From Ciona savignyi (lineage: Eukaryota; Chordata; Ascidiacea; Phlebobranchia; Cionidae), in the NCBI GenBank assembly GCA_000149265.1, contig CH003047.1:699955-763954 (forward strand): DNA of 64,000 nt, in the 5' to 3' direction. Under the pieces are notes generated by a model. It did not search any database, was not told where the DNA came from, and saw only the letters and a list, made by a program, of their open reading frames with translations. A program made the position numbers and the translations under genes. Positions within the stretch are counted from its first letter, which is position 1. Every line of letters starts with the position of its first letter. Below, piece after piece: positions 1-13,385 of the stretch.

Positions 1-1499
1 ATATGTTCCCTTTAAACCCGATCCGTTTTTTTTCTGCGTCACGGTAGTGACATGTATGTCCGGTTCTGTGGCCGAATGATTGATGCGGCCGATACTTATA
101 ATTACAAGAGAGTGTAAACTACCGGTGTATTCACAACTATTTGTAAAAAAAGCACATTTTGTATTCTATAAATTAATGCAAGCTGCATCCTTACCACAAT
201 TGATGCTTTTCGTACACCGAAGTATGTCGTTCGTTTCTGCAAGAAGAAACGGATGGCTTCGTAAGGTTAAACACCAATCTTGTTATGCATGTTCAACACA
301 CAGTTTATATTCTTGTCAAATACGTGCATGTCAGGACCATGTTATCTGACATTACAAAAAGTTTCAACTCTCACAATTTTGTTTCTGCAAGTATAAATTG
401 ATAGGTCTCCCACACCAAACTTGTTTACCATATTCAGATAAAGAACTATGATCATTTCAGATTTATGTACATCAATCGACACCTCATTATCTAACATTTC
501 CTGCTTAAAAGCGGATTGAAAAAAAACTATGCCGAATTCGAATTTTTATTTAAGATTACGTTTAATTTAAAAATGACTGTGCTGTATTTTCGTTGGGGCG
601 ATGTACCACAATTAAGATAAAAGCACACCCAGACCGTTCTAGCTAACATGTTTACTACAGAAAAGCATCGAAATGTACTGCACATAAGCAATCATTAATA
701 CATTATCATTGGGAACCGTCCAAGCAAAATAAAATACAAAATAATATAAAAAGGATACGAACAAAAGGCATGCGGGCGGCTCATTCCTCTCTTTAACATT
801 TCTACTCAAATTCCTCAAAATTTGACCACATTAAAACTGGTAATCAGTCCCATTTATAATTTATATCAATAGAAAGGAAATGTCCAATCGCGTCGAATCT
901 TCTAGAGTTCTGGAGGTATTATCTAATAGGCTTGAATATGCAATGAATTTTTGTTAAGTAAATCGTGTGGGGGGAATTCCCTACAGACACAAGGATACAG
1001 CATAAACAGCAATTTTTGCAATTTGTTTCTTTAACAGCCGATATTTCGGGACTGGTAAGGATTAGTTTGAAAAAGTTCTAGGTGTATAAAAAAAACAATA
1101 GTAACAGACAAAAAAACAAACGGACTCTACATACGCGAATAAAATCCCTAAAACTATAAATTACATAGGTAAATATAATATACTATTGCCACATATATAA
1201 AACAGCTAAATACTTCAAACAAAAACACATTGATAGTAAATTGCATACCCACCTTGAACTATTTTCCGGTAAATCCATCAATACTCATCTCAACTCAATC
1301 CAGTGATAATAAGTCTGCTAAAACGCCACTTGATGATTTTAGTGCATGCCAGAACACACAATCAAGTTTTATAGTATGGTCTACATTCACATTCTCACAA
1401 CCAAGTGGATAAAGGTTTGTTTTACATAACATAAATGTAACGTTAAGAAATTTGGTAATAAAAATTAATCTTTGTAACAAAAGTTTATACATTGTCACA
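1..1499. other. AT-rich DNA, no supported gene
   Basis: I see no convincing exon. The longest open stretches are short, have poor coding composition and lack paired splice sites. A minus-strand open segment at about 1295-1400 ends in a stop and could be a terminal exon, but I could not connect it to a gene. The sequence near 235-255 (a near-palindrome around GTTTCTGCAAGAAGAAAC) recurs near 3461, which suggests a dispersed repeat. Confidence 0.5.
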
Positions 1500-1661
1500 T
1501 CAATTATCCAACTCTGTAACTTTGTCGTCTCTATTTTTTGACCATGCTTTATCGTAACCAGTATATTTTATTGTATTCGTGCTATTTCTGTATTTTACGT
1601 TTTTAGTAGGTTGTTTAAAAGAATCAGTTAATGCTACCATTTGAACGAATCTAGCTTCAAA

Positions 1662-2757
1662 TTATCTTACGAGAATTTTTACGAATCGTCTTTTTACAGA
1701 GCTAAGTTTCGAAAACATGACTGGCTTGGCACTAACACTATAGTTATATAGAACTGTGTATATGTTAAGGTCGCGTTGATCATTTGGGCTCACAACCGTA
1801 TTTAAACAATCTTTATGTTTTGCATCCGTTTTACAATAGAAAAGCATAGCCAACTGACAGCATACGTCAAAAATGGGTATGCGCCGTTTCTGGTTTCTTA
1901 ACGACTGTATTAACAAACAGTTGAGTGAGTTATGAACAAACCATACATACCTTAACTTCTGTAACATCATAAACGTTGGCTCCATTTTGTAACAATTCGA
2001 CTTTTCCACCCACATTGAACAGAATTCCACCAAAAGTTTTATCATATTCGACAATTCGAAAATCACACCCCGTTAGTTCAAAATTGTCTATTATTACATT
2101 GGGATTATGATTGCTGAAATGTAGCATTTGGGTTTGTGTATACTTTAGTCATGTTATCTGCCATATATGCTAGTTTCAATACGATTTAATAAGTCCTTGG
2201 CGATTTCGGATGTACAAAACACGCTTTTGCGTTTANNNNNNNNNNNNNNNNNNNNNNNNNNNNNNNNNNNNNNNNNNNNNNNNNNNNNNNNNNNNNNNNN
2301 NNNNNNNNNNNNNNNNNNNNNNNNNNNNNNNNNNNNNNNNNNNNNNNNNNNNNNNNNNNNNNNNNNNNNNNNNNNNNNNNNNNNNNNNNNNNNNNNNNNN
2401 NNNNNNNNNNNNNNNNNNNNNNNNNNNNNNNNNNNNNNNNNNNNNNNNNNNNNNNNNNNNNNNNNNNNNNNNNNNNNNNNNNNNNNNNNNNNNNNNNNNN
2501 NNNNNNNNNNNNNNNNNNNNNNNNNNNNNNNNNNNNNNNNNNNNNNNNNNNNNNNNNNNNNNNNNNNNNNNNNNNNNNNNNNNNNNNNNNNNNNNNNNNN
2601 NNNNNNNNNNNNNNNNNNNNNNNNNNNNNNNNNNNNNNNNNNNNNNNNNNNNNNNNNNNNNNNNNNNNNNNNNNNNNNNNNNNNNNNNNGGGTGGATAAT
2701 TATTGCAGAAGGTAGAACAGAACTTACATTGGCAAGCAAAGAGAATACTACATACAT
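1662..2757 (-). CDS. Unrecognised multi-exon gene, partly in assembly gap
   Basis: Two exons can be joined. Exon 2113-1951 is 163 bases, with an upstream TTTCAG and a downstream GTATGT. Exon 1904-1662 is 243 bases, with an upstream ATACAG and a TAA stop. They join in phase 0 and give a region with segments such as VEYDKTFGGILFNVGGK and RRIPIFDVCCQLAMLF. A possible first exon lies at about 2757-2728, where MYVVFSLLAN could be the start of a signal peptide followed by GTAAGT. The exons between fall in the N gap. After the stop the same frame stays open for 53 more codons (1661-1500). I do not recognise the family. The join is well supported by phase; the first exon is a guess. Confidence 0.5.
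2236..2689. other. Assembly gap (454 N)
   Basis: A run of 454 undetermined bases. It probably hides one or more exons of the minus-strand gene whose last exons are at 1662-2113. Confidence 0.99.
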
Positions 2758-2971
2758 ACTTTAATATTTTACAAGTTTACTTTAGTACTGCAACCAACTT
2801 AATAACAAAGTAACTGCAACCAAGATAATCTATAAGAAAAACATTGCAGTGTAATACTAAATCAGAAATCAAATTGGTATTGAATATATACAAATGTTTT
2901 TTTACACATCTAATGCTTTTTATGTGAAAATGTATACTTGGAAAAAAACAAACAATGAGAAAATAGTTCAA

Positions 2972-5900
2972 TTAATGTCCGCTCTTGAGTGGGTCAAATG
3001 CGTCAAGTGAGAGTTCAGCCTCTTGCATGGTCAGCCCTTTGCTGAAGCCCTCCTGTCAAATGTTGTGTTAAATGTGTGAGCTTCGCTAAACATCGGGCTT
3101 CTTTGAATTATTTTAAATATAATAATCATAGACAATATATAAGAATAAAAGTAAACATGAACATAATCTTAAGTTTTCTTCGACTTTACAAGTATCCCCC
3201 CAGCAACCACCCAACCCCCTAACCCCCCTTCAACCCCCACCAAGCGTAATACTAAATCGTAATACTAAATCAGAAAAAAAATATTTTTTGTGATCAAAAA
3301 TAAGTATGTGATAAACTAGAGTGTGTCAAACACGTTTAACCACCACTATTTTGAAAACCCCCTTGTGTGCCCGCTATATGTTTCTACGTGCAGAATTTGA
3401 TTGGGTTTCCCAGTTACCTAATCGCTTTTGGTATTTTTATACAAAGGGTATAACGTGTGTTTCTGCAAGAAGAAACTAATGGGGCCCTATGCTACCCATC
3501 CAAACTTAATATCCGTGATTTCTGCATGGTATATTTTATTCATCTACTAAGTTCTTTACAATTTAAAAATTTGCAAAACGGCTGTTATACTTCTGTTCTT
3601 TAGGTTAATTCTTTTGGGAAATTAGGGTCACTGGTTTTAGTGAAATTGAATTCTGGGGATTTCCCAGAAAAATATTGAACATGGGTATGGGGTGTATCGT
3701 GTATGTGTATCCATGGATGCATATTTTTTCGTTATTAAATTCTTTAACTACTTATTTTCGATTTAAGTTTTCAGATCTTTTCGTTTGCATAATTATGATG
3801 TATTTATTATTGGTTAAACATGTTCTATTTTGGGCTCTATTTCCCAGAGGTAAACTGGGTTATTTTAATTAAAAATGCGTTTTCCTGATTTATATTGCAC
3901 ACCTTTAACTTTACTAAAAATTTAAAGTAAATATTCCCTTTCTATGTGGTAATATAGGCGAAAACGCTAAAAATGCTGAAAAGTCGGCCTCTTTTTTTAA
4001 ATTTTCCTGATAACGAGATTTCCACTTATTTTTTAGTAAAATTAAAGGTCGAAGCAAACTATTGGCACGCCAGTTAAAAATCCTAAAAGTTTTAATCTAA
4101 TTGGATTACCCAATTATGCCAATGACTTGGCGACCGGACATGGCTGTCATCATTGTGGCGCAGAAAAATAAGGAAACAAAGAAAAAAGATTAAAATCAAT
4201 AAGTATTCCCTTTGAATTCAAAGAAAACCCATAAATGAGGCAGAAAGATAAAGAAAGAAGAAAAAGTACTTCAAGAATTTTCATCTTTCTGTTGAAATCA
4301 TCATCTCTGTTGATACGCTTCGGTTTTGCTGGTTTTTTAAGTGACGTGGGGTTGTATTGTTGGTTGTCGCATGTTAAGGTGTTAATCGGGGCTGCATGGC
4401 TTTGTGTGGTCATAGTTTGAGGTTTACTGAAGGAAACTGAAGCCATGTTAGAAGTAAGTTGTTGAAGCAAGGAAGCAAAGTCAGGGGAAGCAAGAAGGTT
4501 GTTGAGCAAGTCTGTGTTGTTTGTGCAACCTGGAGTCTGCATTAAATAAAAATATTCTTATATCGCTTGACAAATTCAAAATTTTACCAATACAAAGAAA
4601 AAAAATGTTTTCTATGACATATTTAAAAAAAATTTTGATAAATTTATATTATTCCTAAACACAAATAAAAAAAAAAATCCGACAAAAAATTATTACCTCC
4701 GGACTAGACAAATGTCTGTTCAACTTTGTGATCTCTCCAAAAGGGTCTTGAGGCTGTTTTGATGAATCTAAAATGCAACATTTATAATAACATTCAAGCG
4801 GAAAAACTTTATAGATCAAGTAAGTCGCTATTTAATACAAATTTAAATTCTGCTGATACTTAATAATTGACGAATGTATAAGCAATTATAGTTTTAAAAC
4901 ATAATAAAACATTTTTATGTTTTTTTAATAATAAACAATATTTTGTCATTTTAAATAGAATAGGCACGATAAAACAATGAGTTAGTGATATATAGTGTAA
5001 ATAGAATTGTAATTAAATTTAAAAGATTTTACAATAAATATGGATTTTAAATATTTATAAGAAACACATCTGCTGGACAAAAGGTTCAGTCCTGAAATCA
5101 TGACAAATATTTTTTTAAATGTTCACCCAACCCACCTGTTGAATTGGAGGAGGGTGAGTTTAGCCCCACTGACCGCCTCCTGGGAACTCCCCTGGTTGGG
5201 TATACTTGGGAGGGTGAGGCGATTTTGACGAGGGGGGAGTGGGTGGGTGAGAACAGCGGCATGTCGAATGCATCTTTGGAGGGGATTTCTGGAGCTTTCG
5301 ACTGTGCATTAGATGGCTGTGATGAAAGAAAACATTGTTAGTACGTTAATATGTAGCTTTTTATGCTATGCACCGTTCCAAACTTTTGTCCACAATAAAC
5401 CACTTGATTTTTACTTAATTATTTTACTAAATTAAAATTATTCTAACATTACACAAGTTACTATGTCAAAGGTTTTTATAATAGAAGGAGTGAGTCAATG
5501 GTGACACACCATGTTCAAAGTGTAAGCTTAAAAAGTTTGTTAATTTAGGTTTGTGGTAGATAGTGGGATAGGATTATAGTTTTGAGAATATTAACCACAG
5601 GAGAGAAAACAAAATGAAAAGGAAAGAAGGAAAATACATTGTACGAAGGGAAGTCAAGATGATGCAGTGCTTTATCCTGATCGTCTAGTTCACGTTGCTT
5701 GTGAACATTGTAGGGGAGAAATCCATGATCAGATTTCAGCTGTGGTTTATTATGATGCGCTATGCTAGTGTTTCCTTCCGATGTGGCCAGTGGTTTTGGT
5801 TTAAGCATAAAATTTTCATTTCTGATAGTTTCCATGAGTTTATGAACATTATCATACATGGAATCAACATAGAGGTCTTGATCCATTTTACCCACTTTTC

Positions 5901-8900
5901 GTTTAAGTTCCATGTAACCTTCCTGACCAGATAACCGGTCCAAGGTTTCAGAAAGATTGTCTTTGACATAGTTATTGAATAAAGTTTCACTGTCTACAAG
6001 TTTTTGATCTAAATTTGAATTCTGGCCCACTTCGTTTTCTCTTGAGATTAGTTCAGGGCCTAGATAAGGTGGTGGGTTGAAGTAGTAAGCATGGTTGCTC
6101 AAAGCGTCCACTGACGAGCTCATATCACTACTTGAACCAGAATATGCTGAATTGCACATATTTCCAGGGTTCAAAGAATCAGAACTGACAGCAGCTTGCA
6201 TTTTCAATGGTTTTGGTGGGATGGGTGGTGGTGCAATTGGCAATGCAACTTGGTCAGTGGAGATGGGGCTGCTAGGTTGTATGTGAGATATATTTGCATA
6301 AATTGCCTCACTCTCTGATATTGGAATACTATCGTTTAAATTTGTCTCTGGAATATTGGATTCTTGAAGAATTCCTATCTTTGTAGTACTGTTTTCATTC
6401 GATTTTTCAACTTTCATCATTTCTTCAATTGTTGACATGACTTCCTCTAGCCCCACAAATAAACTGGCAGCACTGTTACGGTTTGCTCGAGTTTTTGCAG
6501 ACTTATCTCGAGTTTCTCTGGGCTGTACACGTGCTGGTAGTGAGTTGAAGCCAAGATTATTTAAATCAGCAGAGGAAGGTAAACTGAAAGGTGGTGGCGT
6601 GTTTTTAATGGCAGATTGACGGTCAGAATCCTTTTGGATGATTTTTGGACGTGCTCCACTGCTTGAAGGTGTTCCACTTCCTGAAGCAGTTTCACTGCAA
6701 TAAGAGTGAGTGGGTGAATCATCAGCAATGATAGCTCGCGCTCGCTTTTTTAATTTTTTTTGCTTTACAAAATCCTTTAAGTTTTTCAGAGATGCTTTTG
6801 CTCTTTCCACCGAGGCGATAGTTTGATCGATGTAAACTTGTTTCTGCATTTGTCTGGTCATGTGTCCGGATGTGTTCACCAATGTGGGCTTAGTGGCTTG
6901 GACAGATGGGTCCGTTAATGGTGAAGTATTTTTAAGAAATCCAGCATTCGGCTCATGTGAATCTTCAGGCATTGATGGTGCAACACAAGATTTTTGAATT
7001 TCTTCGGAAATTAAAGGAATAATTTCTTTTTCTTTTGTCATATTTTGGTCAGACTTGAAAATAAAGAAAGGAAAGTAAAGATTAGAAATGAAATGTAGAT
7101 GGCACAGTACTAAGTATTAAACCTTATACCATTATTGACGTAAAGCGTTTAAAGCAGCGAAGCATTAGACAGATAATGCCTATAGTTAATAGAGCTGGAT
7201 GGTTTATCTTTTGTATATAAATATATAAAAAAAATTCTTATACTAAAATAGCGACAGAGCAATTAGGACAATAGAATTTAGGACTCCAATCTCCAGATAT
7301 TCTCTACAGGGGGTACACCGATATTTTCATATGCCTACGTTCTCAGAAAGAATGCCAACAACTCATACAAGATTACTAAGAAGTGCTAAATAATAATAAA
7401 AAAAGAATTAGATGTAAGTACGTACAGACTGCAGACTTTGTGGTTTGTGGTGTTCCATACTTTTTGCAGGGGAGGTTCTTTCAAGTTCTGATATTCGCTG
7501 TTTTAAATCGGAATTTTCTTTTTCTAAAACATGGATTCTCTTGTTCAAGTCAACCACCTGAAACAATGCTTGATAATAGAGGTGTAATGAAGCATTGCGA
7601 TTACAGTATAACACCAACAATGACTCGAGTAATTTTAAAATGGGATTAATGTCATGACGAGGCTGATATTGTAATCTAATGGAGATAACAAAGTTTGATT
7701 AAATGCTACTTGTTATTTTACACAATATAAATGTACAAATTACATTATTTTAAGATCTAGCTAATACCGATGTATATAATACTAGATAACAATTCTGTGA
7801 TAGTAAATAAACAGCAATTACACCCAATTGTACAAAGAATAAACAATTTACCTGCTTTGATGTGGCTACGCCTTTGTCAGTTTTCAAAAAGCTGGTGTAA
7901 GCTAGCTCGAATGATTGGCCAATCGTCAGTGTAATGTTATTTGCCTGAGTAATCACAGGTTTATGTGACTTTAATAGTTTTAACCTACAATTGAGTCAGA
8001 TATGACTTATTTTGCCAACATGGTCTGTTCTGTGTCACTACATTTGCAAAGTTTAATAATTTCCCCGAAGAGTCAACCAAACAAACATAAAAATATTTTA
8101 ATGTCTTTTACCCAACTGGTTAACTACAACTAGTAATCGTGAGAAAAATTAATTAATTAATGTCTTGATTAAGAAATCCATAGCTTCATAACGTACTGCA
8201 CAAACAAACAAATTTAAATAAATATTAAAATAATGCAAATTTAAGAATACATCAAAATTAAGAGACAATTATTTATATAATATTTTATATATTGAAATAC
8301 TATGATATGATTAGTTTATTATTTATAATCTCAAATATTGGTGTGGTAGTGGGTTTAAAACCATAACAAGTTAATTGTGGGTTAAAATTAAGTGGTTAAC
8401 ATATGTCAACAAAATTTAAACCTCATGCTGCGAATCCAAGCCATAGCAATAATGCTTTCCATCATCAGACTTGGCTATAAAGGAAAACATTCTTTTATCT
8501 TGCTTGTCATCAGCACAGAATGAAACTCGGTGCAAAGGAATATCATGAAGGTCGACCTACCAGAATGAAAACAACATTATGCATTTGGCCCGGAGATGTT
8601 TTATTTTAACTTTCTCTAAATAAAGTACAAAAGTGGGCACAATATAAAATATAATAAAATTGTCTTTCATACATATATATAAATATATTTATTTATAAAC
8701 TGATAAACTGTAGTATTACACATTTTTGGGGGTATGAATGACCATATACAAATTTTACAATGCATATGTTCCGGAAGAAAAAGAAAAGTCAACATAAGAT
8801 GACTCTAAATTAATTGATGATACAATCTTACATCACACCAACAGCCCAATAATTTTCGATATACTTTAATATGGCACACATATTACGTGCATCTATATAT

Positions 8901-11033
8901 ACATATGTATGGAATTTTGCCATCCAAAGAAGTGAAAATACAGCATACACATAAGAGAACAACAATGAACATAAGTGTGTTTTATTCGACGTGGACTGTG
9001 GTATTTAGGGTTGTGGTAACTTAAGGGCAGGTAAAACAATCCAGCTTGAAATGTTGCAATATATTCTTTTTTTTCAATTACAATTGCAATTACTCAATGC
9101 AATCAACTCTAATGGCATAACAGGAATGTGGATTAAACTTACACCAATGTAACAAACTTTTTAAGTTTAACTTATAATCCGGATAATAATTTGAAGGTCA
9201 TATTCTATTCACACTACAATCGTCCCCCTACAAATTCAATATACTTTAATATGCACAAAGAATAGAATTCACTCTCGCTAGTTTTATCAAATTGATATAA
9301 ATATATTTCATTTTATGCACTCTAAACACTTAATTTCATATTTTAAATGCACAAGGGGGATACAAATCAGGTCATTATAAGGTCAGATGTCATTGCTGCC
9401 AAACTAATTAGCACAACTAGACCTCAGATGGCGCGTTTCACTTTGGTCAAGGAGGTTATGACATTGAGAACTTAAGTTTAATTTACAATGGATTAAGGCT
9501 GCTTTTTATATCTGGAAAAAATCCAAGAGGACCAAATAGAATGATAAAAAAAACGTCAAAAACTGATTAATGAAAAACAATTTTGGTTAACCATAAACAC
9601 AAAATGTTAGTTATACTTCCGATATAAATTTACCAATACGGGAAAAATCCAGTAAAACATTGATCAAAACTCTAAATAGTTTTGACGTATCTTACAGTGC
9701 AGTATGAAGTACACAACAGCACAGTTAAAGTTTTAACTACTCTGATAGCTTTTATGTGACATACTTATAAATCAGCTTACAGATGTTTTGCAATCAACTA
9801 AAATGCGGTGTTTAAAATCAGTATGATGCGGTAAGCACATCCAGAGCAAAGCAATTCTACATTTCCTTCAAATGATTGCTTAATTGAATCATGAGTCATG
9901 AATGCAATTTCCTTCCTAGTATACCCTTGCCTTATTGATTGACTGAGTAAATGATATAAAGGACTGAATTCATGCAATTTGATTTCTGCTTTTAGCATTT
10001 GGCACGATACACCACTCATGAGCAAGTTTCCAAATTTTCCTCAGTTCTTTGCATTGTTCAAAAATTGTACTGCGATGAATACCAGTAATATTAAATTAAT
10101 GTTACTAAAATCCTACCTTTGTTCTGTTGTCAGTTATTTTTACCCCATGGATGTTTATGCTCAGTTCAACTTTTGGAGGTTTTGCGCCTTCAGTACGTTT
10201 TATGTGTCGAGAAAATTTGAGTTTTTGGAGAGCATCATTCACAACATCTATTCCACGAGGACCCTTTGCTTCTGTCATTCCGACAAACTGTAATATTAAA
10301 AATTACAGTACAAATAAACTTAATTGAATAGTAATAAAAGTGTAAAGATTGACATAAAAAATAAAATGTTTGAAGTTTCTACAGCTTATTTGTGATTAAA
10401 AGTTTCAATCTAAACTACAGGGAAAGGGTAATACAAACATAACCGACAAGATGCATGGTAAAAAAGTGGGATTACCAAAAAAACGTACAGTGATATTTCC
10501 AACTGTTATGTACTAACTGTTATTTCCTAACCTTGTAGAAACCCTTTAACATTATTTAATAATAAACCAAGTAGCAACAAAATATATTTATAGTTAAAGA
10601 TATTTTTTGCTGGACACAGTGACTGTAAAACGACTGTAAGTCATCATTCCACTGCTACTATTTTTTACAAAAATTGCCATTTAATTAGATAATAGATATA
10701 TAAGGCAGTGGTAAATATAAGGAAATTAAACTCTAATTTTGCTTAACGGTGCCATTAACACTTTTTATTACCAACATTTTTTACTATTGCCAAGATATTA
10801 GTAATTACCGGAAATAATTATCCGATTTATTTTTACCAACTTATATTTAAAATTGAAATAACATCATATTAAATAGCCTTATAATATATTTAAAATTGAA
10901 ATACCATGATATTAAATAGCCTAGCCTTATAAGAATGATATTTAATCAATAAATCAAACATATATACCTTGACATTATACACCACTTTGGAAGTCAAAAG
11001 AGTGGCATCCGGGTGAATCCATTTGTTTGCACC
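2972..11033 (-). CDS. GULP1: PTB-domain engulfment adaptor GULP1/CED-6, 5' exon not found
   Basis: GULP/CED-6 is a cytosolic adaptor whose PTB domain binds NPxY motifs in phagocytic receptors (LRP1, stabilin, MEGF10/CED-1) during uptake of dying cells. Ten coding exons join in phase: 11033-10968, 10287-10117, 8556-8422, 7944-7852, 7557-7426, 7053-5638, 5316-5136, 4767-4697, 4536-4270 and 3052-2972 (stop TAA). The first four encode the PTB domain, with [41 protein letters not shown] and [13 protein letters not shown]. The fifth is a short leucine-zipper-like coiled coil ([18 protein letters not shown]). Later exons keep the family's [15 protein letters not shown] and the C-terminal EGFSKGLTM block. 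The sixth exon is 1416 bases, in phase 0 on both sides, and adds 472 residues absent from the roughly 300-residue vertebrate protein. Without it the known part is 398 residues; with it, 870. The short 5' coding exon should lie between 11034 and 12482, but I could not identify it. Confidence 0.93.
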
Positions 11034-12482
11034 CTGTAAAATGATTCAATAAGGGTAAAAATGACTTCTATAGCTATAGCAATTTTGTATATGGTTAAGA
11101 CATTACTATATTTGTGCGATCCAATAATCCAAAATGCTTAAGGGTCATTTTGTTATATTTGTTCAAAAATAATATTTTCTAACCTTCCCTTTCAAATTTT
11201 GTTAAAATTTGGCATTTACACAAATCTATTTATAAAAATAAATTATTACGTTTTACTTGTAAATATCGATAAACTTTCAATCTTAACTTTTGGACACTCG
11301 GTGACTATTTACAGGTGAGTGTATTGATTTTTGCAACTTTTTAACAATTTATGCAATAAGTTTTATTTTTGTTAATTAAGTAATTTTAACACAAATCCAA
11401 CATAGGTTTCTACCAGCTTTTTGTTTTATTTTGTTATGTGGCGGTGTTAATTTTATAAAATACAAAGCCATTGTTTGTATTTAATCGTATACTAGAGCAA
11501 TGCAAAAGTGTACGAACCACCTGAAAGTTTTTAAGTTGTGTAAATTGTTAGAACATTTGGTTCTTTTAACATAGTAGCATGAAGACTTATCATTCTGGCA
11601 TAATCAAGGTTAATTAAGTTTTTTTGTAGTTTTTATATTCTTTAGCACAGCCATTTGAAAAGTGCTCAAATCTGCTTAAGTATTGAATTTTTTCAAATGT
11701 AGCCTGACAAAACCTTTTGTGTAAGACACACGCATGTTACATCATGTTTCGTGTTATCAGTCATAATGATGCAGACTGATTCCAATTGAAGCTTGTGGTA
11801 TGATTGATTGTAGGTAACAAAATAGCACTTTCTAGAATACTGTGTTGCAATTACTTTCATACCTAATAGCCATAATTATAATTAAGATTAAAAATATATA
11901 CCGGTATATAATTATACACAAGTTTTCGGACTGAAGTTCTTTTTTTTACATTCTACTACCCTTAAACTAAACTATAAAACAATCAATTTAAATATAATTC
12001 CTGCAAATATAGGTATTGTATCAGCTGCAAAAATTTACTGCACTCACCTATAAAAAAACACCTAGTGGTAAAAAGTTTAAGAAGATGTAACTCAAAAACT
12101 GCTTGAGACAAATAAAACTTTTAAATTTTTTTATTTTTATATATAAATTTTATATGGTTACACACAGACAGTAAAAAAATGTAATAGCCCTTAAACGATG
12201 TTCGCCAATTGGACACAGAAGACTTAGCAGTGGGTGGTTTTAATTAACTACCATTTAACTGATTGCTGAACAGCTTAAATTTAAAAACACTGTACCAATC
12301 TTTAAAATAATATCGAGAAACGGGGTAAGGTGGAATTATGACTTGATTATAAATTTGGGAATATGGCACACAAGCTTTTATTGTAAATTCACTCACCAAA
12401 ACCATGTTTGTTGTGTAACTTTCCTCTGTTCGATTTGAAAGCAAACAATTAATCAATTTTTCAATATATCTGCTAGTTGAGC
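11034..12482. other. GULP1 5' intron/upstream region
   Basis: AT-rich DNA between the first recognised GULP1 exon and the stop codon of the next minus-strand gene. It should contain the GULP1 start exon and promoter. A tiny candidate, ATGGTTTTG followed by GTGAGT (about 12404-12394), is in the right phase, but three codons are too few to trust. Confidence 0.4.
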
Positions 12483-13385
12483 CTACAGGCTATCTAACCG
12501 ATTTACTGCTGCAACGTCAAACTGATCATCTAAAAAGGAAAGTTTATGTTTAACAACGAGCTTACAAATCTAAATGCTAAAAGATTAAAAGTATAATGAT
12601 GCAGCAAGACAACCAAAATAGATTATACTTTTCAACTATATTTAACACGTAATAGACGGTTATTTTCCATGTACGAAAAGGTTAATAGTGATATAACACC
12701 GCTTAAATAAGCAGAATTACACCCACGGTTTCTCTCGACCACCGAGTAGCAGTACTGGAGCTAGCAACTGCAGCGATGACATCAGAATATAACGCAGCCG
12801 TTGAGTAATTCGATAGAAAAAGGGAATTATTACAAGACGTGTTAACGCCATTACGTTGGTCTTCTTGTGGGCTGGTTGATCATATAAATAAGAAACCATA
12901 CTTAAACTTTGTAACTTTTTTATAAGTAGGTTGGGCAAAATGAGTAATATACCTATTTCGAAGGTCCGCCTGAACGTCGCTGAAGGTCAGCGAATGCACT
13001 TGCTCTACGAAGTCGCTTATTTCAAAGAAAACAAAATTCGGTGCATAAATCATACAAACCAATAGAAGGAGTGGTGGCTCATCATAGTCATGGGTGCCTT
13101 ATCAAAAAGAAAAAAAGGACTTGAGTTGATTTTTACCAAAAATAGTTTATGCCGTGTTTTTGGTATATTATTTTATTGTGGTTCCTTTTTTTTGTTATTT
13201 GTCTCCAATTGTGTTTTTTTTTCTACATTGGAACTGCTAGAACTGTTTTGACTTTTATGGCGGGATTCACCTAAAGCGACTATGCAGTAAATTGTGGCGG
13301 TATGTGCTGTGGGTTCCTCACCTTAGATCGACAGTTTCAAATAAATTTAAGAAATACTTCCTTAAAAATCGCCATGAAAGAATTG
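12483..13385 (-). CDS. Unrecognised gene, last four exons
   Basis: Four exons join with consistent phases and consensus junctions: 13385-13322 (64 bases), 13015-12953 (63), 12871-12723 (149) and 12529-12483 (47, ending in TAG). The peptide contains LSWRFLRKYFLNLFETV, DFVEQVHSLTFSDVQADL, a Ser/Asn/Ala-rich stretch with STAALYSDVIAAVASSS, and a C-terminus DDQFDVAAVNRLDSL. I do not recognise the family. Upstream exons, which must exist because the first one here starts mid-codon, were not found. A different frame of the 149-base exon gives a hydrophobic peptide, but it joins the last exon to only eight residues, so I prefer this model. Confidence 0.5.

Noticed and set aside
2167-2764. ORFs of about 180 codons over the gap
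   Set aside because: Almost entirely undetermined bases.
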